A DNA stretch of 64,000 bases from Malus domestica. Taxonomy: Eukaryota; Streptophyta; Magnoliopsida; Rosales; Rosaceae. Positions 12,101-23,400 of this stretch are shown piece after piece. The stretch is from the NCBI RefSeq assembly GCF_042453785.1, contig NC_091671.1, forward strand, positions 39,443,501 to 39,507,500. The letters are read 5' to 3'. The notes beneath the pieces are model-generated. The model was not told the DNA's origin. It worked only from the letters and a program-made list of their open reading frames with translations, and made no database searches. The position numbers were made by a program, and so were the translations under genes. Position 1 is the stretch's first letter. Each line of letters starts with the position of its first letter.

Positions 12101-12900
12101 CAATATATTTTCTATCTAAGCCCTTTATAAGTAGTTACATTCGGTAGGTTTCACATTGTTAACCAAACCTTTGTGTACTTCATCATACAAGAAGACTTTG
12201 AACTTGAGAGATATTTTAATATCGGGAAGATAAGCACTGTTACACTAAAAGCTAGTTGGTAACTTGGTATTCAACGCGTACTTCTGCCGCATAAGGTAAT
12301 CATAATCTTTTTGTTAAATTCTAGTGTCGACTGTAGAACACTTTATCCGCGAATTCACATTTATATCACAAATTTGATTCTCTCATTAGTTTACATCATC
12401 TGCATCCACAATATGACGAGAAAATGCAACGTATATTTGTTTTTTTTTTCCTTCTTCTTTCTATTACACATATATTTGGCCTTAAGATATCTACCCGCAT
12501 TTTACCAATCTCCTTTAAGCTACATAGTCTCTTTTGTTTTACAAATTATAAAATTTCCCACGTAGAATAGAATTATTAAAACAAATATTATAAATTATAT
12601 CGTGGAGCAAAGAGAACGAGGTTAAAGTTTCACTCAAGTGAACGTAAGAGTCATCCACAACCGTTTGGTTTATTCTTTATTCAATTTAAAAGAGATTCTG
12701 AATTCAAATCTCGAATATTATTATCTCGACGTTGAATTAAGTAAAAAAAAAAGGTTTAGCGTCAAATTCCACGTGCTAGATTATCCAACATGGCATATCC
12801 TAATGGAGACCAAATCGACTTTGACCGCAAAATCCCATGTATGTCCGGACCAAATCGTATTTAGGGTTATACGCTCCACATAGACAGGACAGAAACCCCC
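9151..12900. other. Intergenic spacer of mixed short repeats
   Basis: Gene-free. 9835-10140 carries GGGTCGTGTCATGTCAAGTT-like repetitive words. 10570-10700 has half of a 'GAGTCTCCTTAGCATTTCTC' MITE. 11400-11470 has a half copy of the element at 46227-46370. 11755-11920 is a copy of the AGCACTT-type repeat. Confidence 0.45.
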
Positions 12901-12907
12901 CTGCCTA

Positions 12908-12908
<1 letters not shown>

Positions 12909-12961
<53 letters not shown>
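12909..12961. repeat. (TA)n microsatellite
   Basis: An uninterrupted TA dinucleotide run of about 52 bp. Confidence 0.97.
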
Positions 12962-12962
<1 letters not shown>

Positions 12963-13908
12963 TTGGATTGTTCATTTGAGGATAGGTCTATTGTTGTGCG
13001 GGACACTTTTTTCTTTCGATCAGGTTGAAATCTCCAACAAGGTTTTTATCGAGACCCATTTTGCACAATATCCTCAGTTTGTACGAATTTTGTTTTGTTT
13101 AATGAATATCGTACTTTTGTTAAAAAAAAATATTTACAATTTTTAATTATCAAATATTATTATTTTTAAATGATTTCTGATGTTTAAAATTGAAGAAACC
13201 ACCAATTCAAAATAAGAGATTGATTTGATAGAAATACTCTCAATTTAATGAATGTTTCTCATAGCATGATCAAAATGATTGACGGTGAACATTTTCAAGA
13301 ATTACTTCTATCCATTTTAATTTCAAACACAAAATTGAGGAATTTATATTAATCTCAATGACCATGGATAAAAAAACCAAAATGAAATGATTTGTGAACA
13401 GATTACCGGGAAACCTTGAAAAGGAAGCCATCGGTTGGAGCGGTTAGAGTAACTCTGAATCCAGGTCCACCTGTTTTCCTTCTTCTTCTTCCACCTCTTC
13501 CAAATCTCTGAAAACTCACACACACACTCTCTCTCTCTAATGATTCCATTTTTCTATGGGGAATGTAACAGAACCTTCTCTGCTCAGTCGCCATGGTGTG
13601 CTCAAAGTTCCAAAATTTCTCATACGTTTTTCTGTTAGTTTTGCATCTAAGTTTTTGCACACTTTGTGTTTGTAGTTTTGCTACAGTGAGTAATTGCATG
13701 CTAAGACAGAGCTCTGTTAGTTGTTCTGCCTCTTGGGATTCTTCAGTTTTTTGTTTATCTTAATTGGGTCTTAATTATTTTACCCGGACTTTATGGATTC
13801 CCACACTTTTGTTCTAAAGTTTTGAACTTTATGCAATTTTTCTCAACCCTTTCAATATTTTCTGAATTTTCAGCTAATTTTTTCGTTTTTTTCAATGCAG
13901 AGGAACAG

Positions 13909-13929
13909 ATGAACAGCTCGGTGAATTGA
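13909..13929 (+). promoter_or_regulatory. Upstream ORF (6 codons) in the RLCK 5' UTR
   Basis: ATG AAC AGC TCG GTG AAT TGA lies 40 nt before the main ATG at 13970. It follows an apparent 5'-UTR splice acceptor (TTTTTCAATGCAG ending at 13900). Leaky scanning or reinitiation would be needed to reach the kinase ORF. Confidence 0.5.
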
Positions 13930-13969
13930 AAAGATTTGGACTTTTGGCGAGTTCTGATCTTTCTAAAAA

Positions 13970-16205
13970 ATGGAGGAGAAGGCTGATGCTTACTCTCCCA
14001 AGGGAGTTCTTGAGGACTATTTTCGGAGCTCGGATTCCGAAACGAGCTCCGAGAAAGAGCCCACGCCGGATTCAGAAGCTAACCAGAATTCAAAACAGAG
14101 TTCTAGGTGGGGTGGATTTGTTAAATTGTTGACATCCAAGTCCAAAAACCCTTTAGCCACGACAGTGCGTCCGCTGCGGAAATTCTCAAAGAGAATGAGC
14201 AGCAGCATGAGGGAGATTATCGGGCCGAAATTTCAGGCAGATGATGCTGAAATGCTGTACCCTTTCAAGTCACCGTGGAAGAACTTCTCCCTGTATGAGC
14301 TGCAGGCCGCAACCAAATCTTTCAGCCACGGTTAGTAGACTTGTCACATTTTTCCCTTTTCGGCATCCCAATTTCGGAAACATTAGTTAGCGATTTCGCT
14401 TTATAAACGCATTGTGATAGCGGTTACCTTGTTATACTTGTGTTTTGATACAGAAAATCTGATTGGAAAGGGGGGTTATGCTGAAGTTTTTAAGGGCTGT
14501 CTGCAAAATGGGCAACCTGTGGCAATCAAGCGGCTAACCCGGGGAACGCAGGAGGAGATCACCGGCGACTTCTTGGCGGAGATCGGTATCATGGCTCATG
14601 TGAATCATCCTAATACTGCCAGGCTAATTGGGTATGGGGTTGAAGGTGGCATGCATTTGGTTCTTGAGCTGTCTACAAAGGGAAGCTTGGCTTCTGTCCT
14701 TTATGGTTAGTCCACAGTTTTTTAATCCCCTTCCCCAATAAATTAGAGTAGTTTAGAATATATTTATATCGTCTTGTAAATAAAAGTAATATCTGTTTAC
14801 TGACATTTATTTTTATAGCTTCGGAGGAAGAGAAACTCGATTGGGGCATCCGGTATAGAATTGCAGTGGGTGCAGCAAAGGGTTTGCAATATCTTCATGA
14901 GGGTTGTCAAAGGAGAATTATCCACAGAGATATTAAGGCTGCAAATATTTTGCTCACCGACGATTTTGAGGCCAAGGTATGATCTTTTGAACTTTTATGT
15001 TTTGTAGCTTGAATTTCTTTGTTCTGTTGTACTCTTTCTGCTTCGACTATTAAGTTATATGAACACGGCGACTGATTCTGGATGACTTCCGCACAGATTT
15101 GTGACTTTGGTCTTGCAAAATGGCTACCGGAGAAATGGACACACCACACTATATCAAATTTTGAGGGCACATTTGGGTATGTAACCTTATAATCGCTTCA
15201 TCTTCTGTTGTCGATCAAAGATTTTAGCTTGTCTAGTTGTCTTGATCTTATATATTTTTCTCACAATTTGCAGCTATCTTGCGCCCGAGTTCCTACTGCA
15301 CGGCATAGTAGATGAGAAAACTGATGTGTTTGCGTATGGTGTGGTGCTCTTGGAACTAGTCACTGGACGACGAGCTCTAGATTACTCGCAGCAAAGCCTT
15401 GTTATGTGGGCAAGTTTTCTACTGTTCTTTCTCACTTGAATTCCACAAGCATATGCTGTATATCTTCGTTTTGTTAATTTTGCTTAAATAAGTCGAACAA
15501 TATTCAGAACGCAGAGTTTATTTCTGTACTTTTATAGGCAAGGCCCTTGCTGAAGAAGAATTCAATCAAAGACTTGGTTGATCCTTCTCTAGCTGATGAG
15601 TACAACCGTCGCGAGATGAATCTCGTATTGTTGGCTGCTTCTCTATGCATACACAAGTCCTCGACACGCCGGCCAAGTATGAGTCAGGTATGTTCTGTTC
15701 TGTTCTGTTTGTTTCATAAATTATGACCTATTTGGATTTGCTTATGGAAGGGGTATAGCTTTTCTGATTGCATTTTGTAAAAAGGTTTGAAAAGTGCTTC
15801 TAGACAATAGAAATGCTTTCGGGAGAAATACATTCAAACGCTTCTTCAATAAGCATTTCTAAGTACTTTTTCACAAAGCACATGGGTTTTAAAGGAAAAC
15901 TAATGAAAATGGTTTGAAAACTTTGAGTTTTTCGTTAAAAATGTGGTTTCTCGTTAAAGTGAACAGTACCGAGAGTTTTTCGTTAAAATTCCCTTTTTAA
16001 AATTGCACTGTGGTTACAGGTGGTACAACTTATGAGTGGAGATCTTAGCTGCCTGAAGTCCTTGAAGAAAAGCATATCAATGCCAATTTTCCGGAATGCA
16101 TTGCGTGAAGAGCTCATCGACACAGAAGACCGTAATGCAACCATTCGGACGGGTTCTCAAACCATGGAAGCCGGTAAAGTAACGGGACACGGAAACTTGG
16201 AGTAA
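13970..16205 (+). CDS. Receptor-like cytoplasmic kinase, class VI_A (RBK1/RBK2-like)
   Basis: Seven exons inferred by eye: 13970-14330, 14454-14705, 14819-14976, 15097-15176, 15274-15409, 15538-15687 and 16020-16205. They join in frame to about 440 aa. There is no signal peptide or membrane helix, so it is cytoplasmic. The acidic Ser-rich N-terminus precedes a kinase domain with GKGGYAEV near 125-132, K146, HRD at 240-242, DFG at 260-262 and APE at 287-289. All catalytic residues are present. Family knowledge: class VI_A kinases such as RBK1 and RBK2 bind ROP GTPases and act in polarity or pathogen responses. Exon 5 ends at TGG followed by GCAAGT, so intron 5 is a GC-AG intron. Intron 6 holds MITE sequence. 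Exact orthology within class VI_A is uncertain. Confidence 0.88.
15883..15995 (-). mobile_element. AACGAAAA-family MITE inside RLCK intron 6
   Basis: It starts near GGAAAACTAATGAAAATGG and ends near TCGTTAAAATTCCC. It is a shortened copy of the family at 5484-5637. TTTTAAA-like words flank it on both sides. It lies just upstream of the 3' splice site at 16019. Confidence 0.7.
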
Positions 16206-16775
16206 TGGACATGGAAACCGTTGGAGTTTTGTGGTTCGGTCCAACCCGTCCAACAAAGGAAAGGAATGAATACGATTCTCAACATATGTAATGTGTATAT
16301 ATAACTATATAAGAGTTAAAAGAAAGAAAGAAAGAGTGACAATGTGTTCTATCCAACCCACCACGTACATGATAGAATCCGATACAAATCGTAATCAAAG
16401 AAAAAAATGTTTAGTAAGTTAAGTAATGATAAAGCATTATGTTTTCCTACCACAATATTGGTTGTATTTTTGTTTTTGCTAGGATATTGACTTATCAGTT
16501 ATCATATGTGACGTGCTCATTTCTATCGTAGCTTCATCATCAGCTGATCCTCGTTTTTAAAACAAAAATTAGAGGGTTATGGTCAATCGATAGAGAACAA
16601 CTTTGGTTGTCTTACACTTCTTATAAAATTATGTGACTTCATGTATTGTCATTAATGTTTAGTTCTACAGGGGTTGAGAGCTGTTTTAGTGAGGCACTCT
16701 TATCAACATTTCTTACTAGTTAAGCAACTTTAGAGTCGCATGTGGGATAATCCATGCATCAAAGCATATACGTCA
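16206..16775. other. 3' flank of the RLCK gene
   Basis: Probable 3' UTR followed by spacer. A (GAAA)n-like tract is near 16320. No further gene was seen. Confidence 0.4.
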
Positions 16776-16782
16776 GGATTGA

Positions 16783-17225
16783 GGATCCTATCCGCATCCT
16801 CTTTGTGAGAATTTCGGAGATTCCTAAATTGTGTTCGTTCATCGTATCGTACATCGTACGATCAGAAATCATTTTAAATACTTTTATTTAAAATTAAATA
16901 TGAATAGTACCAGACGAAAACTACAGACACAATTTGAGGATCTCTAGGGTCCTCATAAAGAGGATTCCCAGGGGGGAGGAGGTGGATTGTCTACCCTCCC
17001 ATTTCCATACTCTTCCCATGCTTTCCTGCGGTGTGTGGTCACGATTAAGTCACGTCAACATTTTATATTAATTTTTTATATAAATAATAAAACAAAAAAT
17101 AATAGGAATATAAAATGTTGATGTGGCTTAACCGTGACCACACAAACAAGAGGGGAATTGGAGAGTATGGAAATAGGAGGGCAAACAATCCACCTTCGAT
17201 CCGGAGAGGATCCTCATTCCCAATG
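16783..17225. mobile_element. GGATCC-family MITE interrupted by another MITE
   Basis: The outer parts (16783-16975 and about 17205-17225) carry GGATCC-family termini and the GTTCATCGTA arm. A separate foldback element lies between them. Exact junctions were not resolved. Confidence 0.6.
16976..17204. mobile_element. Foldback MITE (GGTGGATTGT family)
   Basis: The left end AGGTGGATTGTCTACCCTCC and the right end GGAGGGCAAACAATCCACCT are near-perfect reverse complements. The inner arms CCATACTCTTCCC and GAGAGTATGG, and TCACGATTAAG and CTTAACCGTGA, also pair. The AT-rich centre includes AAAATGTTGATG and its complement. It appears nested in a GGATCC-family element. Confidence 0.75.
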
Positions 17226-17410
17226 GAAAAGGATCCTCATAGAATTCTTTTTCTGGGGATCCCGTGATCATAACCGTTCATTGTATATCGTGTGATCAGT
17301 TTTCGTTAGGTACTATTTATATTTAATTTAAAATTTAAAATGATTTCTGATCGCACGATATACGATAAACGGTCACGATCATGGGATTCCCAGAAAAAGA
17401 ATCTGACTAG
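17225..17410. mobile_element. GGATCC-family MITE, variant copy
   Basis: The arms TGATCATAACCGTTCATTGT and the complementary ACGATAAACGGTCACGATCA flank an AT core. This variant matches 47265-47470 more closely than 559-762. Confidence 0.65.
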
Positions 17411-18859
17411 AATCATTTTCCCATCCCAATGGACCATACGCATTAATGATAAGATAAGTTTTTTTTATTTTTATTTTTATTTTTTAAAGAATGACGACTG
17501 GTGGCAAACTATAATTATACACATTTTTCGGGGGTTAGAAAGACTCACAAATACATTTTAGTCTCCTCTAACTATAAGTCTGACTTCCACATCAACAACG
17601 AATTAATGATAAGATAATTTTAACAAAGCGTGAACGACTGATCATAATATTTCTTCTAAACAATGTGAAATCCATTAAACGATGGTCGAAAGTTGCTTAG
17701 TCTAATCAAGTATTGCTAAGATAGGGTAGGCTAGGCTGGGGTATGAAGTGGGGACGCGGCGCGGCGCAGGTAGCCATAGGTGGTATCGGCAAGTTTTGTT
17801 GTGAACCCGGCTGGCACGTAACTTATCGCCGGATGGCTTATTTCACCCAATCAAACGAGAAAATTTTCTTTATGATCGGAACACGAGTAGTATATCATAT
17901 ATTTTTATATAAGAAAAATTAATAAAAATGATTTGATAATGTTGAGTTTTAATCAAAAGGATAAAAAGGTGTTATAAGTGAATAGTACCATGAGTAACTT
18001 TTTAAAGTAAAAATATCATTTTCGTTAAAAGTGAACAATACTGAGAGTGTTTCATTAACACTCCCTTTTATATAAGTGGTAGAAAATTTTATTTTTTTAA
18101 GTTATTAACTTTTTAACATATATATCCCATAATTTTTAAAATACTTATGTGGTATCTTATTCAGATATTGTTACTAGCCTCGAAAAACTTTCAGATGTTA
18201 AGCATAAGTCAACAATATATATCAAATTTACCGATATAAAATGACTCTCAGAGAAGATGATTTACTTGCTTATGCAAGGAGATGATATATGATGTATCAC
18301 CCGTGTTCCGATCATATTAAAAAATCTCTCGAACCAAACAACTCCCCCGAACTTCTCATTACTTTGACGCTAACGTCCCTTCCTTCCGTTACCATGCCAC
18401 TTCATTATCCGCTCTGTACGTTTCCTTATTATTTGGTAATTTAAATTAATAATGGGGGTATATTGGTCATAAAATAACAGCTATTGTTCGGTTTCGGGGT
18501 TTCGCCATAGAAAAAGAAAATAAAACTTAAGGTGGGGGGTTTTTATTTATTTATTTATTTATTTTAATTTTCAAAGGCTAGAAAATCATTTTTCAATATG
18601 GGTTAAACAAATACAAGAAAAAAAAACAATATTTCATTCTCAAACTCCCACGCCCACAAACCAAACCCAACATTAGTCTTCATACGGCAATAATACGTAT
18701 TTTTCTAACAAACAGAAGATATTTACACTAATACTTTTACAATGTAAACTCATCGTCAATACATCACAATATACCACAGCTTAGTACTAACAGAACCTAA
18801 TACATCTAGTATCCGTACGAATTAAACTTATACATCCTCTAACCAGTACAACTTTAATG
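17411..18859. other. Intergenic, with an AACGAAAA-family copy at 17916-18068
   Basis: AT-rich with no gene recognised. (TTTA)n lies near 18541-18562. The stretch ends at the retrotransposon target site. Confidence 0.5.
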
Positions 18860-18864
18860 ACGCT
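18860..18864. repeat. Target-site duplication (ACGCT), left
   Basis: ACGCT immediately precedes the left LTR and recurs directly after the right LTR at 31301-31305. Five base pairs is normal for Ty3/Gypsy integrase. Confidence 0.97.
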
Positions 18865-19376
18865 TGTTGATGCACAAAATCAGCGAAGACTTTGGTACAA
18901 CAGAAAGTGTCAGGTTTTATGACCTTCGCTTGGTTGCTTCGGTCACTAGTGAGGATAAGTACGTAAATGAATAGAGACAGAGAAGCAAACACAGGATGTA
19001 CGTGGTTCACCCAGATTGGCTACGTCCACGGAGTAGAGGAGTTCTTATTAGTAGTGAAGGGCTTACACAAGTACAAAGGATCAAGCTCTCAATTTAGTGA
19101 GTTCCTGTGAATGATTTAACACAAATGGCATTAGGCAATATTGTGGGGGAATGACCCCTATTTATAGAAAAACTTGTAGCTTTGTCACATTGACATGTGT
19201 CATGTTATGATTGGTTCTTGATGTCGACACGTGCTGCGCTCTGATTGGCTTCTAATCTTGACACGTGTCGAGTAGTGATTGGCCTCCTGGTCGGAGGGGA
19301 ACTCTTCTGGGTCCTTGACAGTATAGCGTTGGCCGGTGCTCGGTAGTTTCGGGATTGGTCAAGTATGGTACAAACA
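18865..19376 (-). repeat. 3' LTR
   Basis: 512 bp, TG...CA termini, identical to the other LTR except at 18907. The TATA box (TATAAATAGG on the minus strand) is at 19157-19166. The triplicated 34-bp U3 unit is at about 19192-19293. Confidence 0.97.
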
Positions 19377-19390
19377 GTGCTCCCCTAAGT
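19377..19390 (-). promoter_or_regulatory. Polypurine tract
   Basis: On the minus strand this reads ACTTAGGGGAGCAC directly before the 3' LTR. That is the position and composition expected for the plus-strand primer. Confidence 0.8.
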
Positions 19391-21366
19391 TCCCGAGTGA
19401 GGGAAACTCCTCGGTTGGGGACTTGCAAGATCCAATCCCTTGAGTAATCACGAAACTTCTAAGTACCGAAGTGTGGTCTGATCTTCATCTGCCCTTCTCT
19501 GGAAGTACCTTTCCTCCATCCGGGAATGGTGTATTTAGCTGATGAAGATGCACAAGGTAATGTATCAATTTCACTTTGAAGCTTACTTGTAGTTTCGGGC
19601 TTGGTCAAGTGTGATACAAACCCTATAGTAGGAGTCCCCCAAGTCGCCGAGCTAGGAGATCTGCCGAAAGAGGTGACAGACAAGATAAGCAGTCAAACTT
19701 CCAAGTAAGCAACCCAGGATCAGAGGTTTGACTTCGGCTTCCGGTTGATTGTTCTCATTCTCCTTGTCTCTCATTCAACTGCCAGGATAAGGAGAAGCAA
19801 ATGGATAAGAGATGATATGAGATACTTTTGCTTTTGAAGAAGTAACTTTCCACAGGCTTATTCTTGAACTGTGCTGGAGGGTTTTCTGGTGCCCTTCAGA
19901 GTATAAGGCCGACTCAAAAATTTGAGGGTCAAAACAAGTCCATCAAATCTAGAGTACGTTCGACCTTGATGATATGGGATACTTTTGCTGTTGACGGAAT
20001 AATGAATGTGGTATGGAAAGGTGTCGTGCTGTAGTGATCTGTTTCAGCTCACCGTTGAACCTTCTGCTTCAATCTTTTGCATGGCAGAAATGGTGTGCAA
20101 CCTTTGCATTTAAATGGTCCTTCAGAACATTCCTTCATAGTGACTCATCCACGCTTGGCAGCTTCAGTGTAAAGAGCCAATATCTGATCAACTGTCATGA
20201 GGTATTTGCCGGTGGAATTCGTGACCTTGACAGCAGTTGAGGATGAGTACTCGAGAGCAATGCTAAGTAAGCAACCAGGCAAAGGCTCCAGGCAGTCAGT
20301 TCCAAGTTGGAGGTTTGATTTCAGGTTCCGACTGACTGCTCTCTTTCTCCTTGTCCTGCAGGTGTGGACAAGGACAAAGACAAAGACAGGGAGAAAGCAT
20401 GATATGGGATACTCTTGCTTTCGACCCTGATGATATGAGATACTCTTGTTCTTGGTGTGGCTTATTTGCTGAGGTATTATCGGGGGGAAATAAAGCTGAG
20501 TATTTCGAGAGGTTATGTTGAGGGTGCCTTTTCGAATGCGAGAAAGGGTTGAGCATTTTTGCAGGTTTGTCTGTCCGTTGAGGAGGGAGGTCAATGTATA
20601 TAGGGATTTCCCAATAACAAGTAGTAATGCTATTCCTTTACCCTTCTTGGTCACAGCAATGTAGTGGGAGCTGCCAGCTTCACGTGTTTTAATTTTGTCA
20701 AAGCACTTTGAAAAAGTGGTATGTGGTATCTGGAAAGCTGATATTACGTGTGAAGATTACAGACAAGCTTTATCTAAGGAAATCTGGCTCTCGAAGTTCT
20801 GAGAGTTGTGCCTCTTCCGTTTTCGAACAAGCAATCCCGTCGAGGATCTGACTCTCGAGATTCGGAAAGCGGTGCTACTCCGGTTTTTGAGAAAGTAATT
20901 ATGTTGGGAGTCTTTTCTCGAATGTGAGTAAAGGTTGGACGTTCTTGCCAACCTGTCTTGCCGCAAAACACGGAGGTCGACACACATAGGGACTTTCCAG
21001 TTGTCAAGCAGTGGTGCTGTTCCTTTACCCTTATGGGTAATAGTAGGGTAGCTGGAACTTCGAAATTCTCGTGCCTAAACTTTGTCAGAGATCTTTGACA
21101 AAGTTATATGTGGTACCCGAGGAGTTGATGGTGCATATGGAGAGCGGTGATTGAACAGTAAGATTCACGTGCTTTCTACTTCACCAGAAATCTTCGACAG
21201 AGTGCCCGTAATTTCCGCAAAGCTGATTGTGCATGTGACAGGTGCTGACGAGGCTGAAAAAGCAGGTGCTTCTTCGATTTCTGAGATCGACCCTCGTGGT
21301 CTCTGAGCAGCCCAGCTTTTGAGAAAGCAAACGCCTCTTCGATTTCTGAAGCTCCGTCGAGTGCAG

Positions 21367-21377
21367 ATTTTTATAGA
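21367..21377 (+). promoter_or_regulatory. Possible TATA box for the antisense ORF
   Basis: TTTTTATAGAGG lies roughly 115 bp before the aORF start, on the strand opposite to gag-pol. It is a weak sequence-only call. Confidence 0.3.
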
Positions 21378-21488
21378 GGCTGGCATTAAGTTCCACAGCA
21401 CACTTGAATCTCTACCAGTAGAAGCTCATTTCTTGCACTTCTAAGATCTTGATTTGTCTGACCTCTTCCTTCTTCAACACATTTGAAA

Positions 21489-22163
21489 ATGTCTGGACCC
21501 TCCGACCGTCGTTTTGACTTGAACCTTGGAGAAGAGACAGCCACGCCTTCTCCAGACAACATATGGCGCCCATCCTTCATATCCCTTACTGGTCCTCTTA
21601 CCGTTGGGGATTCTGTGATGAAGAATGATATGACCGCTGCAGTGGTGGCCAAGAACCTTCTCACTCCCAAAGATAACAGACTACTTTCCAAACGGTCTGA
21701 TGAGTTGGCTGTTAAGGACTCTCTGGCTCTTAGTGTTCAGTGTGTAGGTTCTGTGTCTAATATGGCCCAACGCCTATTTGCTAGAACCCGCCAAGTTGAA
21801 TCATTGGCTGCTGAAGTGATGAGTCTCAAACAGGAGATTAGAGGGCTCAAGCATGAGAATAAGCAGTTGCACCGGCTCGCCCATGACTATGCTACAAACA
21901 TGAAGAGGAAGCTTGACCAGATGAAGGAATCTGATGGTAAGGTTTTACTTGATCATCAGCGGTTTGTGGGTTTGTTCCAAAGGCATTTATTGCCTTCGTC
22001 CTCTGGGGCTGTACCTGGTAATGAAGCTTCAAATGATGAACCTCCAATGCCTCCTCCTTCTGGGGTTTTGTCAAGTACTGAGGCTCCGGATAACCACCCT
22101 CCGGTGCTTTCTCTTTCTGGGGCTCTACCGACTGCTGAGACTTCCCCTAAGCAACCTTTGTGA
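21489..22163 (+). CDS. Antisense additional ORF (aORF) of the Tat element; leucine-zipper protein
   Basis: An intact ORF of about 224 aa from ATG 21489 (two codons upstream, 21483 is an alternative). It is transcribed opposite to gag-pol and lies between pol and the 3' LTR. Visible features (numbered from 21483): FDLNLGE at 11-17, resembling an EAR-type DLNL motif; a perfect L-x6 zipper (L108, L115, L122, L129) in a charged helical stretch of about 104-148; and a Pro/Ser-rich tail with three imperfect repeats of roughly 18 aa. A canonical AATAAA at 22231 follows the stop. Similar proteins annotated as 'uncharacterised' are, as I recall, frequent in Rosaceae genomes. The function is unknown. 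It could be a regulator of the element or a captured host domain. Confidence 0.7.
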   Translation: MSGPSDRRFDLNLGEETATPSPDNIWRPSFISLTGPLTVGDSVMKNDMTAAVVAKNLLTPKDNRLLSKRSDELAVKDSLALSVQCVGSVSNMAQRLFARTRQVESLAAEVMSLKQEIRGLKHENKQLHRLAHDYATNMKRKLDQMKESDGKVLLDHQRFVGLFQRHLLPSSSGAVPGNEASNDEPPMPPPSGVLSSTEAPDNHPPVLSLSGALPTAETSPKQPL

Positions 22164-22230
22164 AGGCTCCCTTTTGTTTGTTTATTTTGACTCATGTATA
22201 TGTACATATTTGTGGCTTATCGAAAATATT

Positions 22231-22236
22231 AATAAA
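22231..22236 (+). terminator. Candidate polyadenylation signal for the aORF
   Basis: AATAAA about 70 nt after the aORF stop, on the same strand. Confidence 0.45.
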
Positions 22237-22779
22237 TAAGCTTTGCTTCATTTCAACATATTGTATTAAATACACCAAAGCCTTCTTCATAAAGTTCTTT
22301 GAATTTTTGCTTTTGTTGAAACCTGTATTGTTGAAGCTTTGTGAGTGAAGCATGTAGTTTGAGGTAGTGTTCCCTTAATTTCCCGAGTGAGGAAAACTTC
22401 TCGGTTGGAGACTTGAAAAATCCAAGTCACTGAGTGGTTGTGAGACTGCCGAGTATCAAGGTGCAGTAGCATATGGTGGGAGTCCCCCAAGTCTTCAGGC
22501 GAAGAGAGTTGCCGAATGAGGTGTCTCGCGTGTTACTAATTTGTCAAAGTAACGAATCCTTGTTTCGATGTCACACATTCGTATATGCTTTATCTAAAAA
22601 TATTTCCAACTTTTGTGTGTTTGATGCTGCATGCTATTGACTAGACAAGATCAAGTGCAATTAGTAGCTTTTCTCTCTTTTTCATCTTTTCTTTGGTGGA
22701 ATTACTTTTCGTTTCCACTAATCAGCCTGAGTGGATGCAAGATAACACCTTTCTCTATAGCTCAGATTGCAAAGTCGTC

Positions 22780-23400
22780 TTCATGAAAGTTTTTCCTTAT
22801 CTTGTGAACTACAACATATCCAAATTTGAGATCCATCGGAGTAGTACAACTTCAGAAATTCAAGTATGATGAGTAACTGTTCATCAATGTTCTGTTAATC
22901 CGTCAGACTTGTTGTGAGCTTCGAAACTCCATTTTCTCTTGTTCAGATCAACATACTTTCTTCATCGAAGTTGTTCCTTAACTTGTGAACTACAACATAT
23001 CCAAATTTGAGGTCCCTCGGAGCAGTATAACTCCAGAAATCCAGGTATGATGAGTGACTGTTTATCATTTGTCTGTCAACCCGTCAGATTTGTTGTGAGC
23101 TTTGAAACTCTATTTTCTCTTGCTCAGATCAGCATTCTTTCTTCATTGAAGTTGTTCCTCAGCTTGTGAACTACAACATATCCAAATTTGAGATCCCTCG
23201 GAGCAGTATAACTCCAGAAATCCAGGTATGATGAATGACTGGTTATTATTTTTCTGTCAACCCGTCAGATTTGTTGTGAGCTTCGAAACTCCATTTGCTC
23301 TTGTTCAGATCGGCATGCTTTCTTCATTGAAGTTGTTCCTCATCGACTCTTTCATAACATATCAAAAATTCAGGATGAACTAACGGTTGAATATTTCCAG
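22780..23400. repeat. 181-bp tandem repeat array in the element's 3' region
   Basis: CTTGTGAACTACAACATATC starts at 22801, 22982 and 23163, giving a 181-bp period. A partial, more diverged fourth unit continues to about 23400-23530. The units differ at a modest number of sites. Confidence 0.92.

Noticed and set aside
12909-12961. CRISPR-like or functional repeat
   Set aside because: A plain TA microsatellite. No CRISPR-type array exists in this plant nuclear window.
13403-13699. 98-codon minus-strand frame upstream of the RLCK
   Set aside because: Lies in the CT-rich 5' leader of the RLCK gene and is basic low-complexity sequence without a homologue I know.
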